Positions 1-7,854 of a DNA stretch of 10,435 nt are shown in pieces; the first letter of the stretch is position 1, and the number at the start of each line of letters is the position of its first letter. A program made the translations under genes and the position numbers. Origin of the DNA: Gemmatimonadota bacterium (lineage in GTDB: Bacteria > 4572-55 > J002). The stretch covers positions 1-10,435 of the forward strand of contig RFFQ01000129.1 in assembly GCA_003697105.1 (NCBI GenBank), read 5' to 3'. Under the pieces are notes generated by a model. That model worked only from the letters and a program-made list of their open reading frames with translations. It was not told the DNA's origin and ran no database searches.

Positions 1-575
1 CCAGTGGTCACAATTTCGATCTCCAGAGCGGTTTGAATTTTGACATCCCGGGTCACCGGATTGACCTGAACGGGGTAGATCAGCACCGGCACAAAGCGCA
101 CATCCCGCAAAATTTGCGGGTCGCCCACTTGAACTGTTTCCGCCGGAAAAAACGTATTTTGTTGATAATATTGTTCGTTTTCCGGGTAAATACCGGGTGT
201 GGGGGAGTGCGGCAACACCTGAACATCTGGTAACACGATTTCCCCCTCCGAACGGACGTGTACCCGGGCATCACTTGTGGGAGGGATGGCTATCCAAACG
301 GAGATTAAGGGCACTTCGGGAGCACCTTCGATTGTAGAAAATGTAGCCTCCGGCAACCGGAATCGGGTGTATTCGGTGCCATTTGCCGCTACGGTTTCCT
401 GCTCAATGCCAGTCAATTCAACGGTGAATGTCGTGCCCTCCGGATCGGCATGCTGTACCTCAATATGGGCAGGCGTGGGATCCGGGGTCGTCATCTCTAA
501 CCACGCGGAAAAACCGGATGTCCAACATCCTAGGGTAATCCCAAGAATCACCAAAAGTGTCGATACATTCGACAT
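1..575 (-). CDS. Secreted gingipain-like (peptidase C25 family) protein, N-terminal signal peptide and propeptide, partial
   Basis: The gene starts at 575 and runs off the left edge, so 191 N-terminal residues are visible and the 3' end is missing. The start is well fixed: AGGAGG (583-588) lies 7 bases upstream of ATG. Residues 1-24 form a signal peptide (short polar start, hydrophobic LLVILGITLG core, cleavage likely after GFSA). The rest resembles the C25 (gingipain) propeptide: a G-A-P-E-V-P-L motif near 84-90 followed by an IAIPP strand, and a late D-V-R-F-V-P-V-L-I-Y-P-V-Q-V-N-P segment (158-173) before another beta strand. In gingipains this propeptide precedes a caspase-like cysteine protease domain; here the catalytic part lies outside the window, so protease activity is inferred. 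A type IX-like sorting domain would be expected at its unseen C-terminus. It could also be a non-catalytic protein carrying only the propeptide-like domain. Confidence 0.75.
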   Translation of the reverse strand, partial: MSNVSTLLVILGITLGCWTSGFSAWLEMTTPDPTPAHIEVQHADPEGTTFTVELTGIEQETVAANGTEYTRFRLPEATFSTIEGAPEVPLISVWIAIPPTSDARVHVRSEGEIVLPDVQVLPHSPTPGIYPENEQYYQQNTFFPAETVQVGDPQILRDVRFVPVLIYPVQVNPVTRDVKIQTALEIEIVTT

Positions 576-669
576 AGAAAGTCCTCCTAAGGAATTAAAA
601 AATAGATATAGAAATAGTGTGGGAATTAAAATTGGAAGTTCCGACGAGGGGGATTTTGAGTTGGCTGTA

Positions 670-698
670 TATCTAAGGGTCTCGGGAAAAACTGTCAA
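670..698 (-). promoter_or_regulatory. Sigma-70-type promoter of the C25-like gene
   Basis: On the minus strand TTGACA (698-693) is followed after exactly 17 bases by TAGATA (675-670). Transcription would start near 663 and leave a leader of about 88 bases before the gene start at 575. It lies between the end of the ABC permease gene and the C25-like gene, so the latter is probably its own transcription unit. Confidence 0.6.
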
Positions 699-803
699 GA
701 AAAAATTGATATTTCCCCATCGAATTTCAGCATGAGGCGGATCAAATTTACTTTTATTGCCAACATGTTACAGAATCCGGTGCGGGTCGCTCTCATTGAG
801 GAA

Positions 804-1580
804 CTACTGGATCAAACGCCGGCGAAGCCGGTAGATCGCCAAATACCCAAAAATGAGCGTGATTAGCACACAATAAACGGCATCGAGAAGAAGAGAGGGC
901 TCAAAGTAAGGGATACAAACCATCCGTACCAACCGGACAGAATGAGTTAAAGGGAAAATCTCGGCGACAGGCTGAAGAATGCCCGGCAAATCCTGAATTG
1001 GGAAGACCACCCCAGAGAAGAAAAACATAGGGGATAAAAATCCCGTCATAAAGAAATTAAAATGATTGATATTTTTGACATAAGATGTCACAAACAATGA
1101 GATCGCGGCAAACATTAATCCCGTAATTAAGCCGATCAGGGGGGTCAGTAGGCTCAGAGAAATCGGAATAATCCCGAAACTGTAAATGATAACCAACACA
1201 CAAAACGAGAAGAAAAATCCCTTGCTACCCGCCCAGAGTATCTCCCCCACCAATAGGTCGGTGGCGGTAATGGGAGCCGCCAGCATTCCATCATACACTT
1301 TATCAAATTCCAGTCGGATAAACGTGCTGTAGGTACACTCAAACGCGGCGGTGTACATGGCAGATGTCACCAGCAAGCCGGTCGCTAAAAACTGGATGTA
1401 CGGCATCCCGGCCATTTCATCGATGTATTTACCCAGACCCAGCCCGATCCCGGCTAGGAAAATCAGCGGCTCCAAAAAGGGGGGCAACCCATTACTGACC
1501 AAATCCCGGGTGTAAACCAGCATGTGACGATACCAAACGCTGTAAATCCGTGCCAAATAGGGCGGTTTATTGTTGTTCAT
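804..1580 (-). CDS. ABC-2 type exporter permease (NodJ-like)
   Basis: A 258-residue membrane subunit of an ABC exporter. It has about six hydrophobic segments (roughly 33-50, 62-80, 108-134, 143-166, 174-194 and 229-250) and ends in a basic R-L-R-R-R tail. The family hallmark near the C-terminus is visible: a V-V-F-P-x-x-x-L-P stretch (191-199) and then the F-P-L-T-H-S-V-R-L-V-R segment (209-219), typical of ABC-2 permeases of the NodJ/DrrB group. The start at 1580 is chosen because GGGGAG lies 8 bases upstream and because the protein then has the usual length near 260. An in-frame open stretch continues back to 1883, but it only reads through the ATPase gene in another frame. The gene overlaps the ATPase gene by 14 bases (1567-1580), so the two are translationally coupled. 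The exported substrate cannot be told from sequence. Confidence 0.9.
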   Translation of the reverse strand: MNNNKPPYLARIYSVWYRHMLVYTRDLVSNGLPPFLEPLIFLAGIGLGLGKYIDEMAGMPYIQFLATGLLVTSAMYTAAFECTYSTFIRLEFDKVYDGMLAAPITATDLLVGEILWAGSKGFFFSFCVLVIIYSFGIIPISLSLLTPLIGLITGLMFAAISLFVTSYVKNINHFNFFMTGFLSPMFFFSGVVFPIQDLPGILQPVAEIFPLTHSVRLVRMVCIPYFEPSLLLDAVYCVLITLIFGYLAIYRLRRRLIQ

Positions 1581-2499
1581 TGAGCGTTCTCCCCGTTGCT
1601 TGAAGAAATAAATCTTCCAAATTGGATTGGCGTAGATAAAATTCACCATTTTGGAGTGATTCTGCCAAATGGCGCAAGGTATCCAGATCGTTGCAATAAA
1701 ACAGGGGGGGTTGTGAAGAATCATCGATCCGCACGGCGGAATTGTGAATTTGGCGGCGCAAAACCTCCCCAGCAGATTTTTTTTGGACTTCCAACACGTA
1801 GCGTTCAATGTGGTCGTCCAACAGTTGCTGTGGTTTTCCTTCCATGATTTTTTCGCCCTTATCCATGATGATGATCTGGTCACAAATCTGAAAGGCTTCT
1901 TCCATATAGTGGGTCGTCAATAAAATCGTGATGCCTTCCTCTTTAAGATGTTGTAATTTTTCCCAGATGAGACGGCGCACCTGCGGGTCTAGCCCGGTGG
2001 TAGGTTCGTCCAAAATCAGCAATTTCGGTTTATGAATCAGCGCCCGGGCAATCACCAGCCGGCGTTGCATTCCACCGGAAAGCTCCCGGATGCGAGCGTG
2101 CTTTTTCTCTTTCAATTCGACAAACTCAAGTAATTCATCAATGCGTTTCAATGCCATCGTTCGGGGCATATTATAAAACTTGGAGTACACAATCAGGTTT
2201 TGAATTACGGATAATTCCGTATCGAGGTTATTATCCTGAGGTACCACCCCTGATTGGTACTTAATTTCCAGTTCCTGTGTCGCTGGGTCATATCCCATCA
2301 CATTCACCACACTTGGGGGTACGTTATCGCGCACATTTTTGCCGTAGAGTATTTTCATCATGCTGGTTTTGCCGGCGCCGTTGGGTCCCAAAAAACCAAA
2401 ACAGACTGCCGGAGGAACATCAAAACTTAAATGATTGACTGCCTTAAATGTACCATATGATTTATGACAGTTCTCAACGTGAATCAACGCAGTACTCAT
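1567..2499 (-). CDS. ABC transporter ATP-binding protein (NodI-like)
   Basis: A 310-residue ATPase subunit that powers the permease encoded directly downstream. All nucleotide-binding motifs are present: Walker A GPNGAGKTS (38-46), Q-loop Q88, signature LSGGMQRR (140-147), Walker B LLILDEP (160-166), D-loop at G169-L-D-P and the switch histidine H197. The region after about residue 215 is a C-terminal extension typical of ATPases paired with ABC-2 permeases (NodI/DrrA/CcmA type). The start at 2499 is supported by GAGG 7 bases upstream. NodI itself belongs to lipo-chitin oligosaccharide export, but this subfamily is broad and includes drug, polysaccharide and lipid exporters; no neighbour narrows the choice. 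The gene is first in a two-gene operon. Confidence 0.93.
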   Translation of the reverse strand: MSTALIHVENCHKSYGTFKAVNHLSFDVPPAVCFGFLGPNGAGKTSMMKILYGKNVRDNVPPSVVNVMGYDPATQELEIKYQSGVVPQDNNLDTELSVIQNLIVYSKFYNMPRTMALKRIDELLEFVELKEKKHARIRELSGGMQRRLVIARALIHKPKLLILDEPTTGLDPQVRRLIWEKLQHLKEEGITILLTTHYMEEAFQICDQIIIMDKGEKIMEGKPQQLLDDHIERYVLEVQKKSAGEVLRRQIHNSAVRIDDSSQPPLFYCNDLDTLRHLAESLQNGEFYLRQSNLEDLFLQATGRTLNEQQ

Positions 2500-2568
2500 C
2501 TCTAGTCCTCATCGGGTGAAAATGCGCGGAGATATGGGCAATACCCGTAAGATCGGGTGTTCGACGGC

Positions 2569-2597
2569 AATTTATGATAATCTATTCGTTTTTTCAA
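2569..2597 (-). promoter_or_regulatory. Possible promoter of the ABC exporter operon
   Basis: TTGAAA (2597-2592), a 17-base spacer and TAAATT (2574-2569) on the minus strand, about 70 bases upstream of the ATPase start. It lies downstream of the htpG terminator, so the operon needs its own promoter about here. The region is AT-rich and a second overlapping pair is possible, so the exact boxes are uncertain. Confidence 0.4.
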
Positions 2598-2651
2598 GAG
2601 TACAATTTTTCAAAAATTATGGTTTCATCCACAGGTTCAGTACTGGGGTGT

Positions 2652-2688
2652 TCAAAATAAAAAGACCCGGAATGTCTCTTCCGGGTCT
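2652..2688 (-). terminator. Rho-independent terminator of htpG
   Basis: A perfect 10-bp stem (AGACCCGGAA at 2663-2672 and TTCCGGGTCT at 2679-2688) with a 6-base loop. On the minus strand it is followed by TTTTTATTTTG. It begins 25 bases after the htpG stop and separates htpG from the ABC operon. Confidence 0.92.
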
Positions 2689-2713
2689 GCTATTGGGGGG
2701 TATGATGGTTTGG

Positions 2714-4561
2714 TTACTTGGTCGCTTCCACCAGTAATTCCGTCATTCGGCTTACAAATTCTGCCGGTGAATTGAGATTATCGTCAATTAGCAACGCCCC
2801 TTCAAACAGTTGCAAAATGGTGTTGCGCAAGCGGGGGTCTTTGCTATCTGCCATGTTCAAACGGGAGAGGTTTTTGATCAACGGGTGGCGCATGTTCACT
2901 TCCAGCACCTTTTTAGGGGCGATGAAACTTTGGTCCATCATTTTCATCATGCGTTCCATTTGCGGGTCAAGGGCATCTTTGCCGGAGACCAGCGTCACCG
3001 CGGAATCTACCAGCCGCTTGGAGGGGATCACATCGGCAACTTTGTCACCCAAAGTCTCCTTGAACACTTCGATCAGAGATTTGGACAGATTTTCGTTTAA
3101 CGTTTCTTCAGCGGCGTCATCATCCGGTTTCAAATCCAAATCCGCTTTTTCAATGGATTGAATCGGCTTTTTGTCATACTCATTGATTCCGGGCACGATG
3201 AACACATCACCGGGGTCGGTCAGGAGCAACACTTCAATATCATTTTTCTTGAAGTATTCTAGGTTGGGATTCCGTTCAATGACCTCGCGATGTTCGCCGG
3301 AAAGATAGTAAATTTCCTTCTGATCCGGTTTCATGCGGCTGACATAATCTTTAAGCGAGGTGTAGTGTCCTTTTTCGGTTTTGGTCGTCTCAAACCGGAG
3401 CAGATCAATGATCTTATCACGGTTCGCAAAATCGGTATTGACCCCAAGTTTGAACATGGGACCAAAATTTTGGTAAAATTTCTCATATTTCGCGTTATCT
3501 TCTTTTGCCCACTCTTCTAGCATTCCCAAAATTTTGGTTGTCAGGGTCTTTTTGATCTTCGCCATGACGGGGCTATTTTGTACGGTCTCCCGGGAGACAT
3601 TCAGCGGCAAATCTTCGGTATCCACGACTCCGCGTACAAAACGTAGATACTCCGGTAGTAAATCCACACAATGCTCCTGAATCATCACTTTATTGGAGTA
3701 CAGGTGTAGTGACTTCTCCAAATCTTCCTTAAATAGCGTCATTGGCGCATGAGACGGAACAAAAATCAGAGCCTTAAAATTAACAACCCCTTCCAAATCC
3801 AACTGCAGATGTCCCAAGGGGTCTTCGTAGTCATTGCTGACAAACTTATAAAATTCGTTCAGTTCCTCTTCTTTGATCTCATCTTTGGATTTATGCCAGA
3901 GTGCCTGGACCCGGTTTACATTCTCGCCATTGACAGAAATGGGAAAATCCACAAAATTGGAGTACTTTTTGATGATATTCTTCACCCGCCAGTCTTCCGC
4001 AAATTCTTGATGATCATCTTTTAAGGTGAACATAATCTTAGTCCCTCGGGTTGGCTTATCGATCTCCTCAATGGTAAACGTACCTTCACCTTTGGAGGTC
4101 CAGCGCAATCCTTTGGAATCGGTGTCGGCATGGCGGGTTTCCACGATAATTTCATCCGTAACCATAAACACGGAATAAAACCCAACCCCAAATTGTCCAA
4201 TCAGATTCCCATCCACCGTTTGGTTTTGTTTTTTCACCTGCTTCAAAAATTCGAGCGTACCGGAGCTTGCCACCGTACCCAAACGGTAGATCAAATCCTC
4301 TTCGGTCATCCCGATACCCGAATCCTCAATGCTGAACTGTTTTTTTTCTTTATCCACCTCGATCTTGATTTCGAGGGGCGCATCTGGATCAAGCACATCG
4401 GTGTCAGTAAGTTGGCGAAATCGAATTTTATTGAGGGCATCGGACGCATTGGAAATTAACTCTCGTAAGAAAATTTCGGGGTGAGTATATAGCGAATGTA
4501 CAATTAAATGAAGTAGTTGCTTCATCTCCGCCTGAAATTCATACTCTTTGGGATGTGACAT
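2714..4561 (-). CDS. htpG: Chaperone protein HtpG (Hsp90 family)
   Basis: Cytoplasmic ATP-dependent Hsp90 chaperone of 615 residues, close to the usual bacterial length (about 620-630). The N-terminal GHKL ATPase domain (about 1-215) shows [16 protein letters not shown] (33-48) with catalytic E34 and Mg-binding N38, then EDSGIGMT (79-86) with D80 and G84, then GTVASSGT and the QFGVGFYS lid motif. The middle domain carries the conserved [12 protein letters not shown] segment near residue 300, followed by LNVSRETVQ with the phosphate-contacting arginine. The C-terminal dimerisation domain ends near E-L-L-V-E-A. The ATG at 4561 is chosen because AGGAGG (4568-4573) sits 6 bases upstream; an in-frame TTG at 4567 abuts the ribosome site and is too close. 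No CIRCE-like inverted repeat is seen upstream, so heat-shock control cannot be claimed. It is monocistronic. Confidence 0.98.
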   Translation of the reverse strand: MSHPKEYEFQAEMKQLLHLIVHSLYTHPEIFLRELISNASDALNKIRFRQLTDTDVLDPDAPLEIKIEVDKEKKQFSIEDSGIGMTEEDLIYRLGTVASSGTLEFLKQVKKQNQTVDGNLIGQFGVGFYSVFMVTDEIIVETRHADTDSKGLRWTSKGEGTFTIEEIDKPTRGTKIMFTLKDDHQEFAEDWRVKNIIKKYSNFVDFPISVNGENVNRVQALWHKSKDEIKEEELNEFYKFVSNDYEDPLGHLQLDLEGVVNFKALIFVPSHAPMTLFKEDLEKSLHLYSNKVMIQEHCVDLLPEYLRFVRGVVDTEDLPLNVSRETVQNSPVMAKIKKTLTTKILGMLEEWAKEDNAKYEKFYQNFGPMFKLGVNTDFANRDKIIDLLRFETTKTEKGHYTSLKDYVSRMKPDQKEIYYLSGEHREVIERNPNLEYFKKNDIEVLLLTDPGDVFIVPGINEYDKKPIQSIEKADLDLKPDDDAAEETLNENLSKSLIEVFKETLGDKVADVIPSKRLVDSAVTLVSGKDALDPQMERMMKMMDQSFIAPKKVLEVNMRHPLIKNLSRLNMADSKDPRLRNTILQLFEGALLIDDNLNSPAEFVSRMTELLVEATK

Positions 4562-4715
4562 AACCAACCTCCTGTGTTAAGGTGTCATTAAAAGGGTGTC
4601 AATTCGACAGAATATAACTTATGTCAGGAACTTTTATAAAAATTTGTGCCAATTTTAACAGTACGGGGGATTTTGATGACCTTGGCTGCCAGCAAGTATC
4701 ACAGCGGCTAAAAGC

Positions 4716-4787
4716 GAATCCGAACAAATGGAAATTTTGTTTTGTTTTTTGGAGGTAAAGCCCGTATATTACCCCCGATTCGGATTC
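4716..4787. repeat. Inverted repeat GAATCCGAA around the candidate rarD promoter
   Basis: GAATCCGAA at 4716-4724 and its exact complement TTCGGATTC at 4779-4787, 54 bases apart. The arms flank the candidate boxes at 4742-4770. They could be paired regulator sites or arise by chance; no regulator is encoded nearby. Confidence 0.4.
4742..4770 (+). promoter_or_regulatory. Candidate promoter of rarD
   Basis: TTGTTT (4742-4747), a 17-base spacer and TATATT (4765-4770) on the plus strand. Transcription would start near 4777, about 100 bases before rarD, and would include the short upstream ORF. The -35 box is weak and lies in a T-rich run. Confidence 0.4.
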
Positions 4788-4812
4788 CATAAACCCTTTC
4801 AGGAGAAGCACC

Positions 4813-4893
4813 TTGTCACGTAACTCCTTCCAGAATCAATTAAACCAGACTATTCGCACCATTGAGCCAGATCAACCATGTTATCTGCCCTGA
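4813..4893 (+). CDS. Possible 26-residue upstream ORF or leader overlapping rarD
   Basis: A TTG codon at 4813 sits 7 bases after AGGAG (4801-4805). It opens a 26-codon frame beginning L-S-R-N-S-F-Q-N-Q and ending P-C-Y-L-P with TGA at 4891-4893, 16 bases past the A of the rarD start codon. rarD itself has no visible ribosome site, so this ORF could deliver ribosomes to rarD by coupling. The peptide is polar, matches nothing I recognise and may not be made. Confidence 0.25.
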   Translation: MSRNSFQNQLNQTIRTIEPDQPCYLP

Positions 4894-5780
4894 TTGCCTA
4901 CATTTTGTGGGGGTTATTACCGGTTTACTGGAAATGGCTGTCTCACATACCGGCGTATGAGATTTTTCTCCACCGTACCGTGTGGTCGTTAGGGTTTGTT
5001 GTTGTCTTGCTGGCGTGGCAACGGCACTGGCACGGGTTGAAGCAGGCTCTGCACAGGCCGGGTGTGTTGTTCTCTGTGTTAGCAAGTTCTCTTTTGCTGG
5101 CAACCAACTGGCTAACCTACATTTGGGGGGTCACCTCCGGCAACATTGTAGAAACGAGCCTCGGCTATTTCATCAACCCGCTGGTCAATGTGCTATTCGG
5201 AATGCTTTTTTTACGGGAACAGTTGCGGTGGATGCAGGGTGTGGCCGTCCTGATCGCCGCTGCGGGAGTATTCTACCTCACCTTTAATTACGGACGGTTC
5301 CCTTGGATTGCCCTAACCTTGGCATTCAGTTTTGCGCTCTATAGCTTGCTCCGCAAAACCATGCCGCTTTCTTCATTGGAAGGCTTATCGATAGAAACGG
5401 CGATCCTTTTTTTACCGGCATTGGGCACCCTAATCGCTTTTGAATTCAAGGGGTTAGGGGCGTTTGGTCACACCGATATTCGAACAACGCTATTGCTAAT
5501 CTTTACGGGTGTCGCCACCGCATCTCCGTTACTCTTTTTCGCCAGAGGCGCGAAGTCCATCACCTTAACAACCCTTGGTTTACTTCAATATCTTGCTCCA
5601 ACGATCCAGTTTGGGTTAGGTGTCTTCGTCTATCATGAAGCGTTCAATACCACCCGGTTAATCGGTTTTAGTCTGATTTGGTTCGCATTAGTGATCTACT
5701 CCGGCGAAAGTATTTGGAGCTACCACCGCCAGCGTAACGGAAATCGTCCGGGTAGCACATCACGGTTGCCGGTTTCTTAA
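4878..5780 (+). CDS. rarD: RarD protein, EamA/DMT-type transporter
   Basis: A 300-residue inner-membrane protein of the drug/metabolite transporter superfamily, RarD branch. It has about ten hydrophobic segments in two EamA-like halves. RarD-specific sequence is clear: WGLLPVYWKWL (11-21), EIFLHRTVWS (28-37), N-W-L-T-Y-I-W-G-V (77-85) and V-E-T-S-L-G-Y-F-I-N-P-L (91-102). The second half has T-L-G-L-L-Q-Y-L-A-P-T. Its substrate is unknown; family members are annotated from a chloramphenicol-sensitivity name, so a drug role should not be assumed. ATG at 4878 is the earliest ATG after an in-frame stop at 4863 and gives the normal RarD N-terminus, although no ribosome site precedes it. The last 21 bases overlap the end of the convergent downstream gene. 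Confidence 0.93.
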   Translation: MLSALIAYILWGLLPVYWKWLSHIPAYEIFLHRTVWSLGFVVVLLAWQRHWHGLKQALHRPGVLFSVLASSLLLATNWLTYIWGVTSGNIVETSLGYFINPLVNVLFGMLFLREQLRWMQGVAVLIAAAGVFYLTFNYGRFPWIALTLAFSFALYSLLRKTMPLSSLEGLSIETAILFLPALGTLIAFEFKGLGAFGHTDIRTTLLLIFTGVATASPLLFFARGAKSITLTTLGLLQYLAPTIQFGLGVFVYHEAFNTTRLIGFSLIWFALVIYSGESIWSYHRQRNGNRPGSTSRLPVS

Positions 5781-7790
5781 TCGTATTTCCTCCCGGATGT
5801 CCTCCAAAGCGCGCACATACTCTTTTTGTTTGGGGTTCATACGTACCGCTTCTGCCAAATGATATTCCGCCAGTTCAAACCGATTTTCCACACGGTGTAC
5901 CGCCGCTAAGGTATAATGGGTCCGGGCATGGGGCATAATCTCCAACGAGGTTTCTAATGCCTTACGGGCATCGTCCCACATTTTTTGCCCGATTAAATAT
6001 TCGGCAAGTTGTTGGTAAATAACGGCATACCGTTCTTTATTATCCTCCCGTACCGGCTTGATAATGAATTGTACAAAAATTAAATCCATAAAATCGCAGT
6101 ATGCCGGTTTGTAAGTCTTTTTGCTGGCAATGCCAAGGGGTAAGGAGTTAAAAAACGGTTGGTACTTGGGATATTGGGGGGTAAAGGTCACAAACGTGAA
6201 ACGGTCTTCTCCTTGTTCTTTGAGGTCTAACATCAATTTGACAAGGGTGGCATCGTTCAAGCCATCCCCTTTGCGAGGATAAAAAAGCCATTTTTCCAGA
6301 TAGATGGGACCCAATTCCAGCGGATACCACCAGACATCGGTCATGATCGTTTTACCCGGTTGTTGTTGGGAGACTTCAATGAACCGTTCGCTGGCTTTCT
6401 TTTTATGATACAATAGATAAACTCCGCGTAACTGATTGGTAACACTAAATGCCAGTGCCACCAGCAAAACGCCAATCCAAACCGGCTTGAGGGATAGATG
6501 CGCCACCCGGATATGTTGCCATACGTACAGCGCAAGGATTGCACAAAGCGGGTAAAACATCAGCAAAAATCGAGAACCCCATTGCATGGCACCACTGAGC
6601 GGACTCACCAAGGAAAATTGAATCACAAACAACCCGAACGTCAAAAGAATAAAATTAATCCAAGGACGGTCGTCCTCCGGCTCAATTAAATTTTTGACTA
6701 AGAATCCAACGATAACAAGGGGTGTGCCCACCATAAAATTGCAGGAATACAAGCTCCCATAAACGGGATTATCATCCATGAATTTGGCAATTAACCCGAT
6801 CAAACTGATGATCAACGCCGAAATAAACGTGCCCAGCAGGATTTTATCTTTTTTACGAAACGCCGGAAGAAATGCAACAAGCAAAAACGCGGCATAAGGG
6901 ATCATCAAAATGGCACTGAGGGTGCGATCTTTCACGGTTTGAAAAAGCAAGCCATGAAATATCCGCCATTTTTCCGCTAAAATCGCCACCATCCCCGATT
7001 CCGGTTTAGCAACTTCACTCAATTCCCAGTTTTTTGTAATGTGAAACCCTAGCACAGACCCCGATACCTGCAAATTATACCACACCAGCGGAATCACCCC
7101 GATAGCAAAGGCAACCAAAAAAAAGATGATCCCTTTCCGGTGGCGATTGAACAACAGATAGGAAATCACCATCGCTGTAACAAGGGCATAAAGTTCCTGC
7201 CGCATCCACGTAGCAACCGCCAGAGAGAACCCGGCAATTATCATCTGGGATATTGGGGGTGTTTCCCATGAGCGAATGAGGATAAAAAAGGAGAGAACTA
7301 CCAGCATCGCCGCCGGGGCATGCTCCCAAAATGTCAGGGCATAAAAAAAGACCGGCGTCGCCAGACCGACTAGCGGGATGACCCATTCGGCACGATCTAT
7401 TTGAAGATGTTTCGCCAGTAAAAAGGTGAGCCAGAGCAATAGCACGGCAGAGAGGCAGGGTATAATATATAACCCCCCATAACCCAGCCCTTGTAACATA
7501 AACGAGGAGATCAACGGGAAAAAGAGGGGATAGACCGAATATAATTTGCCGTCGTTTAGTGCCGAAAAGCGCACCGAAAGAGGCACATTGTAAAATTCGG
7601 GGTCAAGTGCCTGACCCGGATAGACCAGATTCACATGTTGGTAATCATTCGCAATAAGACTGCGGGCATAAATCAGTTTGGCACCATTATCCACTACCCA
7701 AAAGCCCTTTTGTGGATAAACAACAATAAGTACCATATAAATCAATGCAATGAATATCATAAAAATAAAGGCATTCCGGGTGTTTACCAT
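5760..7790 (-). CDS. Multi-pass GT-C-type glycosyltransferase-like protein with C-terminal TPR segment
   Basis: A 676-residue membrane protein. It opens with a transmembrane segment (about 8-25) followed by a periplasmic loop containing D34-N35 in WVVDNGAK; an acidic residue there is typical of GT-C (GT39/PMT-like) enzymes that transfer sugars from polyprenyl-phosphate donors. About ten further hydrophobic segments continue to roughly residue 460, with a conserved-looking F-W-E-H-A-P (154-159) and W-M-R-Q-E-L-Y (195-201). A soluble region follows, and about 588-660 contains two or three TPR-like helical pairs (A-R-K-A-L-E-T-S-L-E-I-M-P, then F-E-L-A-E-Y-H-L-A-E-A). It resembles the LA_3751/LA_3752 group of putative glycosyltransferases, from memory rather than a search. 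The start at 7790 has AGAGGT just upstream. The gene begins 30 bases after the tRNA-Trp terminator with no clear promoter of its own. Donor and acceptor are unknown. Confidence 0.75.
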   Translation of the reverse strand: MVNTRNAFIFMIFIALIYMVLIVVYPQKGFWVVDNGAKLIYARSLIANDYQHVNLVYPGQALDPEFYNVPLSVRFSALNDGKLYSVYPLFFPLISSFMLQGLGYGGLYIIPCLSAVLLLWLTFLLAKHLQIDRAEWVIPLVGLATPVFFYALTFWEHAPAAMLVVLSFFILIRSWETPPISQMIIAGFSLAVATWMRQELYALVTAMVISYLLFNRHRKGIIFFLVAFAIGVIPLVWYNLQVSGSVLGFHITKNWELSEVAKPESGMVAILAEKWRIFHGLLFQTVKDRTLSAILMIPYAAFLLVAFLPAFRKKDKILLGTFISALIISLIGLIAKFMDDNPVYGSLYSCNFMVGTPLVIVGFLVKNLIEPEDDRPWINFILLTFGLFVIQFSLVSPLSGAMQWGSRFLLMFYPLCAILALYVWQHIRVAHLSLKPVWIGVLLVALAFSVTNQLRGVYLLYHKKKASERFIEVSQQQPGKTIMTDVWWYPLELGPIYLEKWLFYPRKGDGLNDATLVKLMLDLKEQGEDRFTFVTFTPQYPKYQPFFNSLPLGIASKKTYKPAYCDFMDLIFVQFIIKPVREDNKERYAVIYQQLAEYLIGQKMWDDARKALETSLEIMPHARTHYTLAAVHRVENRFELAEYHLAEAVRMNPKQKEYVRALEDIREEIRLRNRQP

Positions 7791-7816
7791 GACTAGACCT
7801 CTTTGGTGTGAATATG

Positions 7817-7848
7817 AAAACGCCCCGTCAGATAAAACTGACAGGGCG
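7817..7848 (-). terminator. Terminator after tRNA-Trp
   Basis: An 11-bp stem (7821-7831 with 7838-7848) and a 6-base loop. The one mismatch on the plus strand becomes a U-G pair in the minus-strand RNA, and the stem is followed there by TTTTC. The hairpin is therefore best formed in the tRNA-Trp transcript. The short U run may let some transcription pass into the downstream membrane protein gene. Confidence 0.85.
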
Positions 7849-7854
7849 ATTACA

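Larger units (their letters stand above)
4562..4877. other. Divergent intergenic region between htpG and rarD
   Basis: This 316-base region separates two divergent genes. It holds the htpG ribosome site (4568-4573), two direct copies of GGTGTCA (4581-4587 and 4595-4601) just upstream of it, an inverted pair of GAATCCGAA (4716-4724 and 4779-4787), a candidate plus-strand promoter and a short ORF preceding rarD. A 70-codon minus-strand open frame (4599-4811) has no recognisable content and I do not call it. A convincing htpG promoter is not obvious to me. Confidence 0.6.

Noticed and set aside
277-735. A 152-codon open frame on the plus strand
   Set aside because: It is antisense to the C25-like gene, whose minus frame has a signal peptide, a perfect ribosome site and a propeptide pattern. 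The plus frame has no recognisable content.
1581-1883. Longer start for the ABC permease
   Set aside because: The extra 101 residues read through the ATPase coding sequence in another frame and lack family similarity; 1580 has its own ribosome site.
2718-3161. Long plus-strand frames within htpG
   Set aside because: Antisense shadows of a complete, strongly conserved htpG gene.
4562-4567. TTG at 4567 as the htpG start
   Set aside because: It directly abuts AGGAGG with no spacing, whereas the ATG at 4561 is ideally spaced and gives the usual N-terminus.
4574-4602. TTGACA, 17 bases, TAACAC as the htpG promoter
   Set aside because: The start site would fall near 4567, downstream of the ribosome site, so the message could not be translated well.
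4599-4811. 70-codon minus-strand frame in the htpG-rarD gap
   Set aside because: No ribosome site, no recognisable motif, and it covers promoter-like sequence and an inverted repeat; probably chance.
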